Positions 46,046 through 54,063 of a stretch of 64,000 bases of DNA are shown here, piece after piece. Under the pieces are notes generated by a model. It had not been told where the DNA came from. It did no database searches and saw only the letters and a list, made by a program, of their open reading frames with translations. Source of the stretch: Niveispirillum fermenti. GTDB lineage: Bacteria > Pseudomonadota > Alphaproteobacteria > Azospirillales > Azospirillaceae. Numbering within the stretch: the stretch's first letter is position 1; every line of letters begins with the position of its first letter. Made by a program: the position numbers and the translations under genes. The DNA lies in the NCBI RefSeq assembly GCF_048066175.1, contig NZ_JBLTXA010000021.1, forward strand, positions 1 through 64,000. The letters run 5' to 3'.

Positions 46046-46529
46046 GATCGTCCCCGGCCCCGTCCTCCCGCGTATCCCGGTCCTGCGCATCCCCATCGTC
46101 GGGGTCCGCGTCCGCGATGCCGGCGGCACCCGCGCCCATGTCACGCGCGACATGCGGGTCGTGCAGCAGCCGGTCGATCTTCTCCGCGTAATCGAAGCTG
46201 GTATCAAGCTGGAAGGACAGGCGCGGGGCATAGGGCAGCCGGATCTCATGCGCGACCTGGGTGCGCAGGAAGGCCGCGGCCCGGTTCAGCGCCGCGACCA
46301 GTTCCGGCTTGGCCCCGCCCAGCGGCATGACGAAAGCCGTGGCGTTCTTCAGGTCCGGGCTGATCCGGACTTCCGACACGGTGACGTTCAGATCCATCAG
46401 TTCCGGATCGCGGAATTCCCCCCGGCGGAAGATATCGGCCAGGGTGTGGCGGATTTCCTCGCCCACGCGCAACTGGCGCTGGCTGGGGCCCTTGGCGGCA
46501 TGGCTGCCGCCGTCACGTCGCTTGCTCAT
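46035..46529 (-). CDS. rbfA: Ribosome-binding factor A
   Basis: A 164-residue 30S maturation factor with the KH-like RbfA fold: QRQLRVGEEIRHTLADIFRR, VTVSEVRISPDLKNATAFVM and PRLSFQLDTSFDYAEKIDRL. The C-terminus has an acidic Asp-rich tail (DADPDDGDAQDRDTREDGAG), longer than in E. coli. The gene is cotranslated with truB (11-bp overlap). infB normally precedes it, but here a 300-bp region of large inverted repeats and a DUF2157 gene do. Confidence 0.93.
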   Translation of the reverse strand: MSKRRDGGSHAAKGPSQRQLRVGEEIRHTLADIFRRGEFRDPELMDLNVTVSEVRISPDLKNATAFVMPLGGAKPELVAALNRAAAFLRTQVAHEIRLPYAPRLSFQLDTSFDYAEKIDRLLHDPHVARDMGAGAAGIADADPDDGDAQDRDTREDGAGDDHGA

Positions 46530-46611
46530 CACATCAATCCTTATGCCTGGCGGGGGATGGGACCCCGAAGACCGGGCTTTCACACAAAATGCATCCGGGC
46601 ATCGTGCCTAA

Positions 46612-46660
46612 GCAGATTTTCCGAACTCCGCCCACAGATGGGCGGGCTCGGAAAATCTGC
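46612..46660. repeat. Long inverted repeat A
   Basis: GCAGATTTTCCGA is matched by TCGGAAAATCTGC at the other end (13-bp perfect outer arms), with an inner CCGCCC/GGGCGG stem around the loop ACAGAT. The hairpin would be very stable. It lacks a T-tract directly after it on either strand. Confidence 0.8.
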
Positions 46661-46673
46661 AAACCATGGAGTC

Positions 46674-46725
46674 GGCAGGTTCCTCCAGGCCGGGCCACAC
46701 ATGGCCCGGCCTGGAGGAACCTGCC
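46674..46725. repeat. Perfect 24-bp inverted repeat B
   Basis: GGCAGGTTCCTCCAGGCCGG plus GCCA (46674-46697) is the exact reverse complement of 46702-46725, with the 4-base loop CACA. A 24-bp perfect stem is longer than most terminators and is more like a REP/MITE-type palindrome or a strong bidirectional terminator; no T-tract follows. Confidence 0.85.
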
Positions 46726-46832
46726 TAGCACGGCGACGACGGCGGGAGACAGGGAACTATTGCGGGTGAGGGTGGCGGCCCCCGGGCGCCCCACCCTTCT
46801 TGAACCCGGCCGCTTGAGCCCCACCCCCGGCC

Positions 46833-47876
46833 TCAGCGCACCACGGGCAGCAGGCCCTGCAGCCCGGACGGCATATGCCCGACCAGCAGACGGCGGGCGG
46901 CATCCCAGCGGGCCGACAGCAGCAGCAGGCCCGAACCGATCACCAGGGCCGCCAGCGCGAAGGTCACCTCGTTGGCGGCACCGGCCATGGAAAACAGGCC
47001 CATCAACGCATAGATCACATAGACCAGGGCCGACACCAGCATGGCCCGCCGGTCGATGGCCAGCGACACCAGCCCCAGCGCCACATAGGTGCCGATGCAG
47101 GTGACCAGCGCCAGACCGGGGTCCACCGCCTGCACGGCCCCGTTCACCCCGACCCAGGAAAAGACGGGGTGGATGATCAGGGGTGCTGCCGACAGGTGCA
47201 GCCAGAAAGCCACGTCGGACCGGCGCGTCTGCCGGCCGCGATCCTGGCCGTCCCAATACATGGCGACGGCGAACATGGCCAGCCCGGCGGCCAGAACCAG
47301 AACCAGCAGCATCTCCTTCAGCGACGGCGCCAGGGTCAGCAGCAGGGCCAGCAAGGCCAGCAGCCCGATGGCGGTGCCGGCCGCGACCGTGACGGGCACC
47401 ATGAAACGCCGCCAGTGCAGCCAGACGCCGACACAAGCCACGATGGCGGCCACCGCAGCGGCGCCCGTGGCATCGAGCGGGCTGCTGATATTCTTCAGCC
47501 CGAACAGGTCGAGCAGGCCGGTCAGGGTGGCGATCAGCAGCCCCGAGGCGAAGCCCAGCAGCAGCACGATGCTGGTCAGGGACAGGCGCAGGCGGCGGGT
47601 GAAATATTCAGCCAGCAGCCAGCTTGCCGCCGCGATTCCGGCCGCCCCCAGGGCGCCATGCACCCGGCCGCCCAGGAACCCCACGGCCGCCAGGATCAGC
47701 ACCACGCCGACCGATACGAAAATATCGTTGAAACCGGTCAGCAGGCGGAACCGCTCATGTTCCCCCCCTTGCTGGTCGGCGCGGCGGGTCGCCATGAAAT
47801 GGCGCAGACCCTCCACATTCTGGCGGGACAGCACGCCGGCCGCGACCGCTGCATCCAGATCATCGTCGTTATACAT
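46833..47876 (-). CDS. DUF2157-like multi-pass membrane protein
   Basis: A 347-residue protein with about ten hydrophobic helices. It begins with a soluble segment (DLDAAVAAGVLSRQNVEGLR) typical of DUF2157, then helices from FVSVGVVLILAAVGFLGG onward. The C-terminus (MPSGLQGLLPVVR) is short. AAGGGGAAG precedes the start. It has no GDYXXLXY partner, unlike the homologous gene at 20039-21193, and is similar to it only in general layout. Function unknown. Confidence 0.78.
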   Translation of the reverse strand: MYNDDDLDAAVAAGVLSRQNVEGLRHFMATRRADQQGGEHERFRLLTGFNDIFVSVGVVLILAAVGFLGGRVHGALGAAGIAAASWLLAEYFTRRLRLSLTSIVLLLGFASGLLIATLTGLLDLFGLKNISSPLDATGAAAVAAIVACVGVWLHWRRFMVPVTVAAGTAIGLLALLALLLTLAPSLKEMLLVLVLAAGLAMFAVAMYWDGQDRGRQTRRSDVAFWLHLSAAPLIIHPVFSWVGVNGAVQAVDPGLALVTCIGTYVALGLVSLAIDRRAMLVSALVYVIYALMGLFSMAGAANEVTFALAALVIGSGLLLLSARWDAARRLLVGHMPSGLQGLLPVVR

Positions 47877-48017
47877 GGTTCTTCCCCTTCCCTCCCCCAA
47901 GAAGAGGGTCAGTATGGGACGGCGCCAAACGCCCCGCAACCGCTGGTACGCAAGCGTCGCCTGATTGCAAACGATCAGCAAAGAACCCGGCGCTGCCGCC
48001 GCGACCGCCCCCTCCGG

Positions 48018-48062
48018 CTCGGGCACTCCACCGCCTTCGACTCGGGCACTCCACCGCCTTCG
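48018..48062. repeat. Short tandem repeat upstream of tyrA
   Basis: CTCGGGCACTCCACCGCCTT plus CG occurs twice in a row (48018-48039 and 48041-48062), separated by a single A. It lies in the spacer between the divergent DUF2157 and tyrA genes. Confidence 0.7.
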
Positions 48063-48133
48063 GCTTGGACGCCCGCCTGCCCGCGTGATAGTGAACGGGA
48101 CCGGCTTCCGTTTTCCACCCAAGGCCCTTTGCC

Positions 48134-49018
48134 ATGACCACGCCCCTGTTCGCCCGTGTCGCCATCGTCGGCTTCGGCCTGATCGGTTCCTCGATCGCCC
48201 GCTGCGTGGTCGAATATCCGGGGCTGGCCGGGGCCGTGACCTGCGTGGACCGGGCACAGGCCGTCTGCGACCGGGTGCTGGAACTGGGGCTGGCCGACAA
48301 GGCCGGCACCGACCCCGCCCTGGTGTCGGAGTGCGATCTGGTGGTGCTGGCCACGCCGATCGGTGCCTTCGCCGACCTGGGCGCCCTGATCGGGCCGCAT
48401 CTGCGCGAAGGCACCATCCTGACCGATGTCGGGTCGGTCAAGATGTCGGTGATCCGCGATATCGGGCCGCATGTGCCCGACGGCGTGCATTTCATCCCCG
48501 GCCACCCGCTGGCCGGCACCGAACATTCCGGCCCGGACAGCGGCTTCGCCGCCCTGTTCAAGGGCCGCTGGTGCATCCTGACCCCCCTGCCGGGCACCAA
48601 CCCGGAGGCGCTGGACCGGCTGACGGCCTTCTGGGCCGGATGCGGCAGTCAGATGGAGGTGATGGAGCCGGCCCATCACGACCGGGTGCTGGCCATCACC
48701 AGCCATCTGCCCCACCTGATCGCCTATACCATCGTCGGCACGGCCACCGACCTGGAAGAACAGATGAAGTCGGAGGTGATCCGCTTCTCCGCCTCGGGCT
48801 TCCGGGATTTCACCCGCATCGCGGCCAGCGATCCGGTAATGTGGCGCGACATCTTCCTGAACAACCGCGAAGCCGTGCTGGAGGTGATCCAGCGCTTCAC
48901 CGAGGACCTGACGGCCCTGCAGCGCGCCATCCGCTGGGGCGAGGGGGAGAAGCTGGAAAGCCTGTTCACGCGGACCCGCGCCATTCGCCGGTCGATCATC
49001 GACGCCAAGCAGGCCTGA
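48134..49018 (+). CDS. tyrA: Prephenate/arogenate dehydrogenase
   Basis: A 294-residue NAD(P)-dependent dehydrogenase of tyrosine synthesis. The nucleotide-binding motif VAIVGFGLIGSSIARCV is N-terminal. DVGSVKMSVI, PGHPLAGTEHSGPDSGFAAL (with the catalytic His) and HLPHLIAYTIVGTA follow as in cyclohexadienyl dehydrogenases. There is no fused chorismate mutase or ACT domain; the chorismate mutase is 6 kb away at 55311. In many alphaproteobacteria hisC precedes tyrA, which is not so here. mepA follows after 6 bp. Confidence 0.93.
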   Translation: MTTPLFARVAIVGFGLIGSSIARCVVEYPGLAGAVTCVDRAQAVCDRVLELGLADKAGTDPALVSECDLVVLATPIGAFADLGALIGPHLREGTILTDVGSVKMSVIRDIGPHVPDGVHFIPGHPLAGTEHSGPDSGFAALFKGRWCILTPLPGTNPEALDRLTAFWAGCGSQMEVMEPAHHDRVLAITSHLPHLIAYTIVGTATDLEEQMKSEVIRFSASGFRDFTRIAASDPVMWRDIFLNNREAVLEVIQRFTEDLTALQRAIRWGEGEKLESLFTRTRAIRRSIIDAKQA

Positions 49019-49024
49019 GCCTCC

Positions 49025-49942
49025 ATGGCCACCGCACGCCGCCAGCACCAGGGTCGCAATGGGAAAGGGGGGCCGCGTGCCGGCTTCCTGGGCCTGCTGG
49101 CCTTGCTGCTGGGCGCCTGCCCGGCCGTGGCTGGGGGGCCAGGGGGCCGGGGTGGCGCCGGGGACGAGAGCGGGCAACAGCCGCCGGCTCCTGTCCGGCC
49201 CGAACATCTGCGCCAGCCGGCAGGGGGCCCCGCCGAGCCGATCGGCGCCTATGCCAATGGCTGCGTGCGTGGGGCGGTGGCGTTGCCGGCCGACGGGCCG
49301 GGTTTCCAGGTCCTGAACCTGTCGCGCCGCCGCAACTGGGGCCATCCCGACCTGATCGCCTATCTGACGCGCCTGGGCGCGCGGGTGGAGGCCGACGGAA
49401 TGGGCCGGCTGGCCATCGGTGACATGTCCATGCCGCGCGGCGGCCGCATGGCGACGGGGCATGCCAGCCACCAGTCGGGCCTGGACGCCGATATCTGGTT
49501 CGCTCTCGACCTGCCTCTGCTGCCCATCGCCCAACGGGAACGGGAAGACCTGCCCGGCATGGTCGATACCCGGCACCAGCGGGTGAACCCGGCCCGTTTC
49601 GGCCCGGCGCAGCAAAGGCTTCTGGAACTGGCGGCGATGGATGCGCAGGTCACCCGCATCTTCGTGAACCCCGCCATAAAACAGGCCGCCTGCGAACAGG
49701 CGACGGGCGACCGGTCATGGCTGCGCAAGCTGCGGCCCTGGTTCGGCCATGCCGCCCACCTGCATGTGCGGCTGGCCTGTCCCGCCGATGCCGTGCAATG
49801 TGAACGGCAGGAAGAGCCGCCCCCCGGCGATGGCTGCGGGGAGGAACTGGCAAGCTGGTTCCTGCCCCCGCCCCCATCCACGGGCCCGCCCAAACCACCG
49901 CCGCCACCCCCGGCCGCCTGTCTGGCGCTGTATGCGGAATAA
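49025..49942 (+). CDS. mepA: Penicillin-insensitive murein endopeptidase
   Basis: A 305-residue periplasmic LAS-family metallopeptidase that cleaves peptidoglycan cross-links. An N-terminal basic segment and signal-like helix (FLGLLALLLGACPAVAG) may be a lipoprotein-type signal with the Cys in LLGAC. The zinc motif is GHASHQSGLDADIWF, and the second His set is GHAAHLHVRLACP. The C-terminus is a proline-rich tail (PPPPSTGPPKPPPPPPAAC). It starts 6 bp after tyrA and is probably cotranscribed. Confidence 0.9.
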   Translation: MATARRQHQGRNGKGGPRAGFLGLLALLLGACPAVAGGPGGRGGAGDESGQQPPAPVRPEHLRQPAGGPAEPIGAYANGCVRGAVALPADGPGFQVLNLSRRRNWGHPDLIAYLTRLGARVEADGMGRLAIGDMSMPRGGRMATGHASHQSGLDADIWFALDLPLLPIAQREREDLPGMVDTRHQRVNPARFGPAQQRLLELAAMDAQVTRIFVNPAIKQAACEQATGDRSWLRKLRPWFGHAAHLHVRLACPADAVQCERQEEPPPGDGCGEELASWFLPPPPSTGPPKPPPPPPAACLALYAE

Positions 49943-49980
49943 TACCAGGGGCATGAATTTATCACTCATGCTCCTGGTAT
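49942..49980. repeat. Inverted repeat just after mepA
   Basis: ATACCAGGGGCATGA and TCATGCTCCTGGTAT pair over 15 bp with one G-T wobble around a 9-nt AT-rich loop. It begins at the mepA stop and probably acts as its terminator, although no T-tract follows. Confidence 0.6.
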
Positions 49981-49981
49981 A

Positions 49982-50099
49982 GGCTGGCGACTGCCGGCCC
50001 GGCGCCCATGCGCCGCAAGCCGCCGGATGGCGGCGCCCAACACTAGGCCGCCGGATGGCGGCGCCCGACACTAGGCCGGCGACTGCCGGCCCGGCGCCC
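49982..50099. repeat. Nested direct repeats between mepA and the ACT-like gene
   Basis: A 28-bp unit beginning GCCGCCGGATGGCGGCGCCC occurs in tandem at 50019-50046 and 50047-50074 with one mismatch, and is itself palindromic (GCCGCC-GGAT-GGCGGC). It is flanked by a 26-bp direct repeat beginning GGCGACTGCCGGCCCGGCGC (49982-50007 and 50074-50099, one mismatch). The arrangement is symmetrical around the tandem. Confidence 0.75.
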
Positions 50100-50114
50100 G
50101 GCACCTGGGGATGC

Positions 50115-50145
50115 CCTTGATCAGAACACCAGATTCTGATCAAGG
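50115..50145. repeat. Perfect 12-bp inverted repeat
   Basis: CCTTGATCAGAA (50115-50126) and TTCTGATCAAGG (50134-50145) enclose CACCAGA. It lies 10 bp beyond the stop of the minus-strand ACT-like gene, so a terminator role is possible, but no T-tract follows. Confidence 0.65.
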
Positions 50146-50155
50146 CAGAGGGGTG

Positions 50156-50497
50156 TCAGGCGGACAGCGCACCGGCTTCGACCATGCGGTGGCGTTCCGA
50201 CGTCAGCACCTGCCGGACCAGCGGCATGGCCCGCAGGCAGCGGGCGATATAGTCCGACTCGTCGCGCGTCAGCGTGCGGACCTGCACATCGACATGCAGG
50301 CTTTCATCCGCCTCGAACAGGCGCGACTGGACCGAGGCGGGCACCAGCCCGCGCTTGGCAAAGAACTCCAGCACGCGCGGCAGGCTGGCCGGATCGGGTT
50401 CGGCCAGCACGGCGAAGCAGGCCGTGCGGTTGGGATCGGTCGGCCGGGCTTCGGCCGGCGGCGGGGCCAGGGCGGGAACAACGCTCATCATGCTCAC
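50156..50497 (-). CDS. ACT-domain-like small protein
   Basis: A 113-residue protein. After a disordered start, CFAVLAEPDPASLPRVLEFF AND AKRGLVPASVQSRLFE then LHVDVQVRTLTRDESDYIAR with LRAMPLVRQVLTSE follow the beta-alpha-beta-beta-alpha-beta course of an ACT domain like those of acetolactate synthase small subunits (IlvN/IlvM), but shorter and without a catalytic partner nearby. ACT domains bind amino acids. It overlaps the upstream gene by 4 bp (ATGA) and is divergent from an Lrp regulator, so an amino-acid-sensing role is inferred. Confidence 0.65.
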   Translation of the reverse strand: MSMMSVVPALAPPPAEARPTDPNRTACFAVLAEPDPASLPRVLEFFAKRGLVPASVQSRLFEADESLHVDVQVRTLTRDESDYIARCLRAMPLVRQVLTSERHRMVEAGALSA

Positions 50498-50847
50498 TCC
50501 GCAGCCAGGACGGGGGCCAGAGCGGGGGTCTGCTTGCTGGCCCCGCGCATCTCCGGTCCGATCGACAGCCGGTCCAGGTCGGCCCGGACAAGGCAGCGCG
50601 ACAGCACACCGACGGGATCGGCGACATCACGCCCCCGATCACCGGGGACGACCATGGCGAAGGCCCGGTTGGCGCGGGCGGCGCGCAGGGCGGCGTCCAC
50701 CGCCTCTTCCAGATCGGCACCGGGCAGCCGCTGCCACGGCACGGGCGTAATCGCCCCGCCGGCCGGCCGGTGAACGGCCAGCGCAATCTGCGCGCCGGTC
50801 GCCTCGTCACGATAGACGGTCAGGCTGGCGGGGTAGGGGGTGCTCAT
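50494..50847 (-). CDS. Hypothetical protein paired with the ACT-like protein
   Basis: A 117-residue protein I do not recognise. It has an alternating strand/helix pattern (LTVYRDEATGAQIALAVHRP, AVDAALRAARANRAFAMVV, LSRCLVRADLDRLSIG) and no signal or membrane segment. Its stop overlaps the start of the ACT-like gene by 4 bp (ATGA), so the two products are cotranslated and may interact. An Lrp-type gene is divergent 147 bp away and may regulate the pair. Confidence 0.6.
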   Translation of the reverse strand: MSTPYPASLTVYRDEATGAQIALAVHRPAGGAITPVPWQRLPGADLEEAVDAALRAARANRAFAMVVPGDRGRDVADPVGVLSRCLVRADLDRLSIGPEMRGASKQTPALAPVLAAE

Positions 50848-50994
50848 CTCCGTGGCTCCGGTCTGGGGTGGGTGCCGCCTTTCGCGGTCACCCGGACAAT
50901 AGGGCAAAGACCGGGGCATTTCTTTGCAAGTTTGGCCCGCCCATCATAGTCTGCGCATGATCAATGCTTGATATGTGATTTCAGGAGAAGAAAA

Positions 50995-51474
50995 ATGCAG
51001 AAGCCCCTGGATGCCTTGGATTGGCGCATTCTTGATTGCCTGCAAAAGGACGGTTCCGCCACCGCCGCCCAGGTGGCGGAGAAGGTGGGGTTGAGCCAGA
51101 GCCCCTGCTGGCGCCGCATCCAGCGGCTGGAGCAGGAGGAGGTGATCACCCGCCGCGTGGCCCTGCTGAACCGCAAGGCCATCGGGCTGAACGTGCTGAT
51201 CTTCAGCCATGTGAAGCTGGAGGCGCATAGCGGCGACCTGCTGGATGATTTCCGCGAGCGGATCCGCCGCATCCCGGAAGTGCAGGAATGTTTCGTGCTG
51301 ATGGGGCAGGTGGATTTCCTGCTGCGCATCGTGACGCGCGATATCGAAGCCTATGAGGCGCTGTTCTTCGAAAAACTGTCCAAGCTGCCGGGCGTGCGCG
51401 AGATCAACAGCATGATCGCCGTCTCCACCGTGAAGGAGACGACGGAACTGCCCTTGCCCGGCGTGGCGGCCTGA
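50995..51474 (+). CDS. Lrp/AsnC-family transcriptional regulator
   Basis: A 159-residue regulator: MQKPLDALDWRILDCLQKDG, the helix-turn-helix AAQVAEKVGLSQSPCWRRIQ, and the RAM domain with FVLMGQVDFLLRIVTRDIEA. An AGGAG site eight bases upstream fixes the start at 50995. It is divergent from the ACT-like pair, the typical position for a local Lrp-type regulator. It is a paralogue of the regulator at 32054-32530. Confidence 0.92.
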   Translation: MQKPLDALDWRILDCLQKDGSATAAQVAEKVGLSQSPCWRRIQRLEQEEVITRRVALLNRKAIGLNVLIFSHVKLEAHSGDLLDDFRERIRRIPEVQECFVLMGQVDFLLRIVTRDIEAYEALFFEKLSKLPGVREINSMIAVSTVKETTELPLPGVAA

Positions 51475-51495
51475 TGGGGGGCATGGCCCCTTGCA

Positions 51496-52636
51496 TCAGA
51501 CCCCGGTGACGGTGACGGGCAGCCCGCCCGACAGGCGGCGAAGGCCGCGCGTGATGGCCGGCAGTTCCTTGCGATAGACCCTTTCCAGGGGGGATACCGT
51601 CACCTCCCAGGCGCCGCACCCCTTGGGTCCTGCCACGCGCCGGTGCGTCCAGGTGGCAACCACGCGGCCCTGGCGCAGGATGACCGGGCTGATCCAGCCG
51701 GCCGTGCGATAAACGGCCGGCCGGAACCGGTCATCCAGATATTGCCGCGTATCATTATGGGCCAGCAGATAGGGGTCGAACAGGCCCAGCACGTTGATCT
51801 GGCCGGGCGCCGGTGCCGCCCCGGCCAGCGCGTCCAGATCGCGGGACAGGATATGGGCGGGCTTGCCATCCAGGTCGATCACCGCCATCTCCCCGGCCAG
51901 GTCGGCAAAGGCGTTATGCACCGGTTCGGCATAGCCGCCGGCGAACTTGCGGAAATCCGCGCGCGTGGCGGGGCCGAACACGGCAAGGTATCGCCGCAGA
52001 AGATCGGCCATGGCCTGCCGCCCGTCGACCGGCGGCAGGGGCTGGCCCAGCCAATGATCCAGGCCGACGAACAGTGCCTCGCGCGCGCCGTCGCCCTGTT
52101 CCTTTTCCGCCGGGCCGTGACAGACGTGGCCCAGTGCGCAGGCCAGCTTGATGATGCCGCCCCAGCTATGTTCCAGCATGGGCCGCGCCCATTCGCCCAG
52201 CCGCGGCACCAGCCGGCGCGACAGGTCCATGCGGCTGTGCGGCCCCTGGACAAGCTGTTCCACGACCGCACCGACCAGGATATCCACCTGCTCCCGGCTC
52301 AACCCCTCCTTGGCGTACCAACTGTGATACCCGGCCACCTGCTGCCGGCGCACGCCCAGCAGCATGGGCAGGTCCGCGGCCGGCATCAGGTGCAGGGTGG
52401 ACCGGTGGGCCCACAGCTTCACCAGGGTCCGGTCGGTGAACAGCGCCCGGCCGATGGCCGCATCATCGGCCCCCCCCGTCGGCCCGCGCCCGCAATTGCA
52501 GCAGGGCCGCCGACTGTACCTGTGCCTGCGCCCCGATCAGGCTGTGCGCCGCGGCCAGCGCGTCGGGGGCGGGCCGGGTCAGGTGCTGGCGGTCCAGGCG
52601 GAAGGCCAGGGCCTGGGCCATGGTGATGGGCGGCAT
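51496..52636 (-). pseudogene. AlkZ-type winged-helix DNA-binding protein, frameshifted
   Basis: The C-terminal ~300 residues (51496-52422 frame: LWAHRSTLHLMPAADLPMLL, AFADLAGEMAVIDLDGKPAH, GLFDPYLLAHNDTRQYLDDR) match the AlkZ/YcaQ winged-helix family involved in base-excision or crosslink repair. The expected N-terminus (MAQALAFRLDRQHLTRPAPD and SLIGAQAQVQSAALLQLRA) is present in another frame from 52636 and runs into a stop near 52463. The frames meet at a run of eight Cs (52470-52477, G8 in the gene); seven would restore the reading (ADDAAIGRALFTDRTLVKLW). A sequencing error, true pseudogene or slippage switch cannot be told apart here. Confidence 0.8.
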
Positions 52637-52742
52637 GGATACGCATCTTGTCCGGTGGAACCGAAGCGGCAGCATGCCGGACACGGACGCCCGGAACAAT
52701 AGGCGAACATCGATTCGCGGGCCGAATCCCGCTGGTGGTTCC

Positions 52743-53387
52743 CTATTTGGTTCCGAACAGCCGGTCGCCCGCATCGCCCAGGCCCGGCACGATATAGGCA
52801 TTCTCGTTCAGGTGGCTGTCCAGGGCGGCGGTGAAGACGGGCACGTCGGGATGCGCGGCGTGGAAGGTGCGCACCCCTTCCGGGGCGGAGACCAGGGCCA
52901 TGAAGCGGATCTGACTGTCATCCACCCCGTGACGGTTCAGCACATCCACGGCATGCACGGCCGAATGGCCCGTGGCCAGCATGGGATCGACCAGGATGAA
53001 CAGGCGCCCGGCCGGGTCGGGCAGCTTCACCAGATATTCCACGGGGCGTTTGGTTTCATGATCGCGGTAAAGGCCGATATGCCCTTCCCGCGCCGCCGGC
53101 ACCAGTTCCAGCAACCCTTCGGCCATCACCAGCCCGGCGCGCAGGATGGGCACCACGGCCAGCTTCCGGCCTTCGATCACGGGGGCGTCCATGGGGCAGA
53201 GCGGGGTTTCGATCCGCTCGGTGGTCAGGGGCAGGTCGCGCGTGATCTCGTACCCCATCAGCAGGGCGATCTCGCGCAGCAACTGCCGGAACCCCATGGT
53301 CGACCGCGTCCTGTCCCGCATCATCGACAGCTTGTGCTGGATCAGCGGATGGTTCAGGACGGACAGGTTGGGAAAATCGCTGGTCAT
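52743..53387 (-). CDS. upp: Uracil phosphoribosyltransferase
   Basis: A 214-residue salvage enzyme forming UMP from uracil and PRPP. The PRPP site is LFILVDPMLATGHSAVHAVD, and VLNHPLIQHKLSMMRDRTRS, AVVPILRAGLVMAEGLL and the C-terminal YIVPGLGDAGDRLFGTK are diagnostic. The length is normal. Starts from ATG 53387. It stands alone, 79 bp from the upstream MaoC gene. Confidence 0.95.
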   Translation of the reverse strand: MTSDFPNLSVLNHPLIQHKLSMMRDRTRSTMGFRQLLREIALLMGYEITRDLPLTTERIETPLCPMDAPVIEGRKLAVVPILRAGLVMAEGLLELVPAAREGHIGLYRDHETKRPVEYLVKLPDPAGRLFILVDPMLATGHSAVHAVDVLNRHGVDDSQIRFMALVSAPEGVRTFHAAHPDVPVFTAALDSHLNENAYIVPGLGDAGDRLFGTK

Positions 53388-53466
53388 GGGCCGCTTTCCT
53401 GGCAGAAATCTCGCGCCCGCGCAGGATAGCGGCGACAGGGGGACGGAAGCCAGCCCCCCGCAAGCC

Positions 53467-53952
53467 CTACCCCGCCGGCCCCGTCACCATCAGGACCAGC
53501 CATTCGGCGGCCAGCGCCGGTTTTTCCGACCCTTCCAGTTCCACCGTCACGCCATAGCGGACCAGATACTGGCCCGGCCCCTTCATTTCCATGCCCAGCA
53601 GGGAAAGCCGGCCGCGAATCCGCCGGCCACTGCGGACCGGCGCCAGGAAGCGCAGCCGGTCGAAGCCGTAATTCAGCATCATGGCGGCCCCGGCCAGGGG
53701 CTTCACCATCTGCTGGCCCAAATGGCCCAGCAGCGACAGGGTCAGGAAACCATGCGCCACCGTGCCGCCCAGCGGCGTGCCCGCGGCCCGCACCGGATCG
53801 ACATGGATGAACTGGTGGTCACCCGTCAGGTCGGCGAACCGGTCGATCATGCCCTGATCCACCACCAGCCAGTCCGACACCCCCATTTCCGTGCCCAGGG
53901 CCGCCTGATATTCCGCCAATGTCAGCGTCGCGCGACCGGCCGCCTCGTCCAT
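53467..53952 (-). CDS. MaoC-family dehydratase
   Basis: A 161-residue hot-dog-fold hydratase. The hydratase-2 motif DRFADLTGDHQFIHVDPVRA carries the catalytic Asp and His, followed by GGTVAHGFLTLSLLGHL. Such proteins hydrate (R)-enoyl thioesters in fatty acid or PHA metabolism. Length fits a single-domain MaoC. No obvious pathway partner is adjacent. Confidence 0.88.
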   Translation of the reverse strand: MDEAAGRATLTLAEYQAALGTEMGVSDWLVVDQGMIDRFADLTGDHQFIHVDPVRAAGTPLGGTVAHGFLTLSLLGHLGQQMVKPLAGAAMMLNYGFDRLRFLAPVRSGRRIRGRLSLLGMEMKGPGQYLVRYGVTVELEGSEKPALAAEWLVLMVTGPAG

Positions 53953-54063
53953 GCCTTTCCCCTCCCCGGAAGAAACCGAAATTCAAACACTTGTTCCAGG
54001 GCATTGTGCGTGCAGGACGGCCGGATGGCAACCGCCCGAGGCATTGCCGGGGCCGACGCCCGT

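Larger units (their letters stand above)
46530..46832. other. Intergenic region between rbfA and a DUF2157 gene, dominated by two long inverted repeats
   Basis: No gene. It contains the inverted repeats at 46612-46660 and 46674-46725, and otherwise GC-rich unassigned sequence at 46740-46832. The rbfA promoter should be here if infB is elsewhere; no clear hexamers are seen. Confidence 0.55.

Noticed and set aside
50115..50145. A second FNR box
   Set aside because: The TTGAT and ATCAA halves are too far apart (long palindrome with a 7-nt loop), unlike the TTGAT-N4-ATCAA layout.
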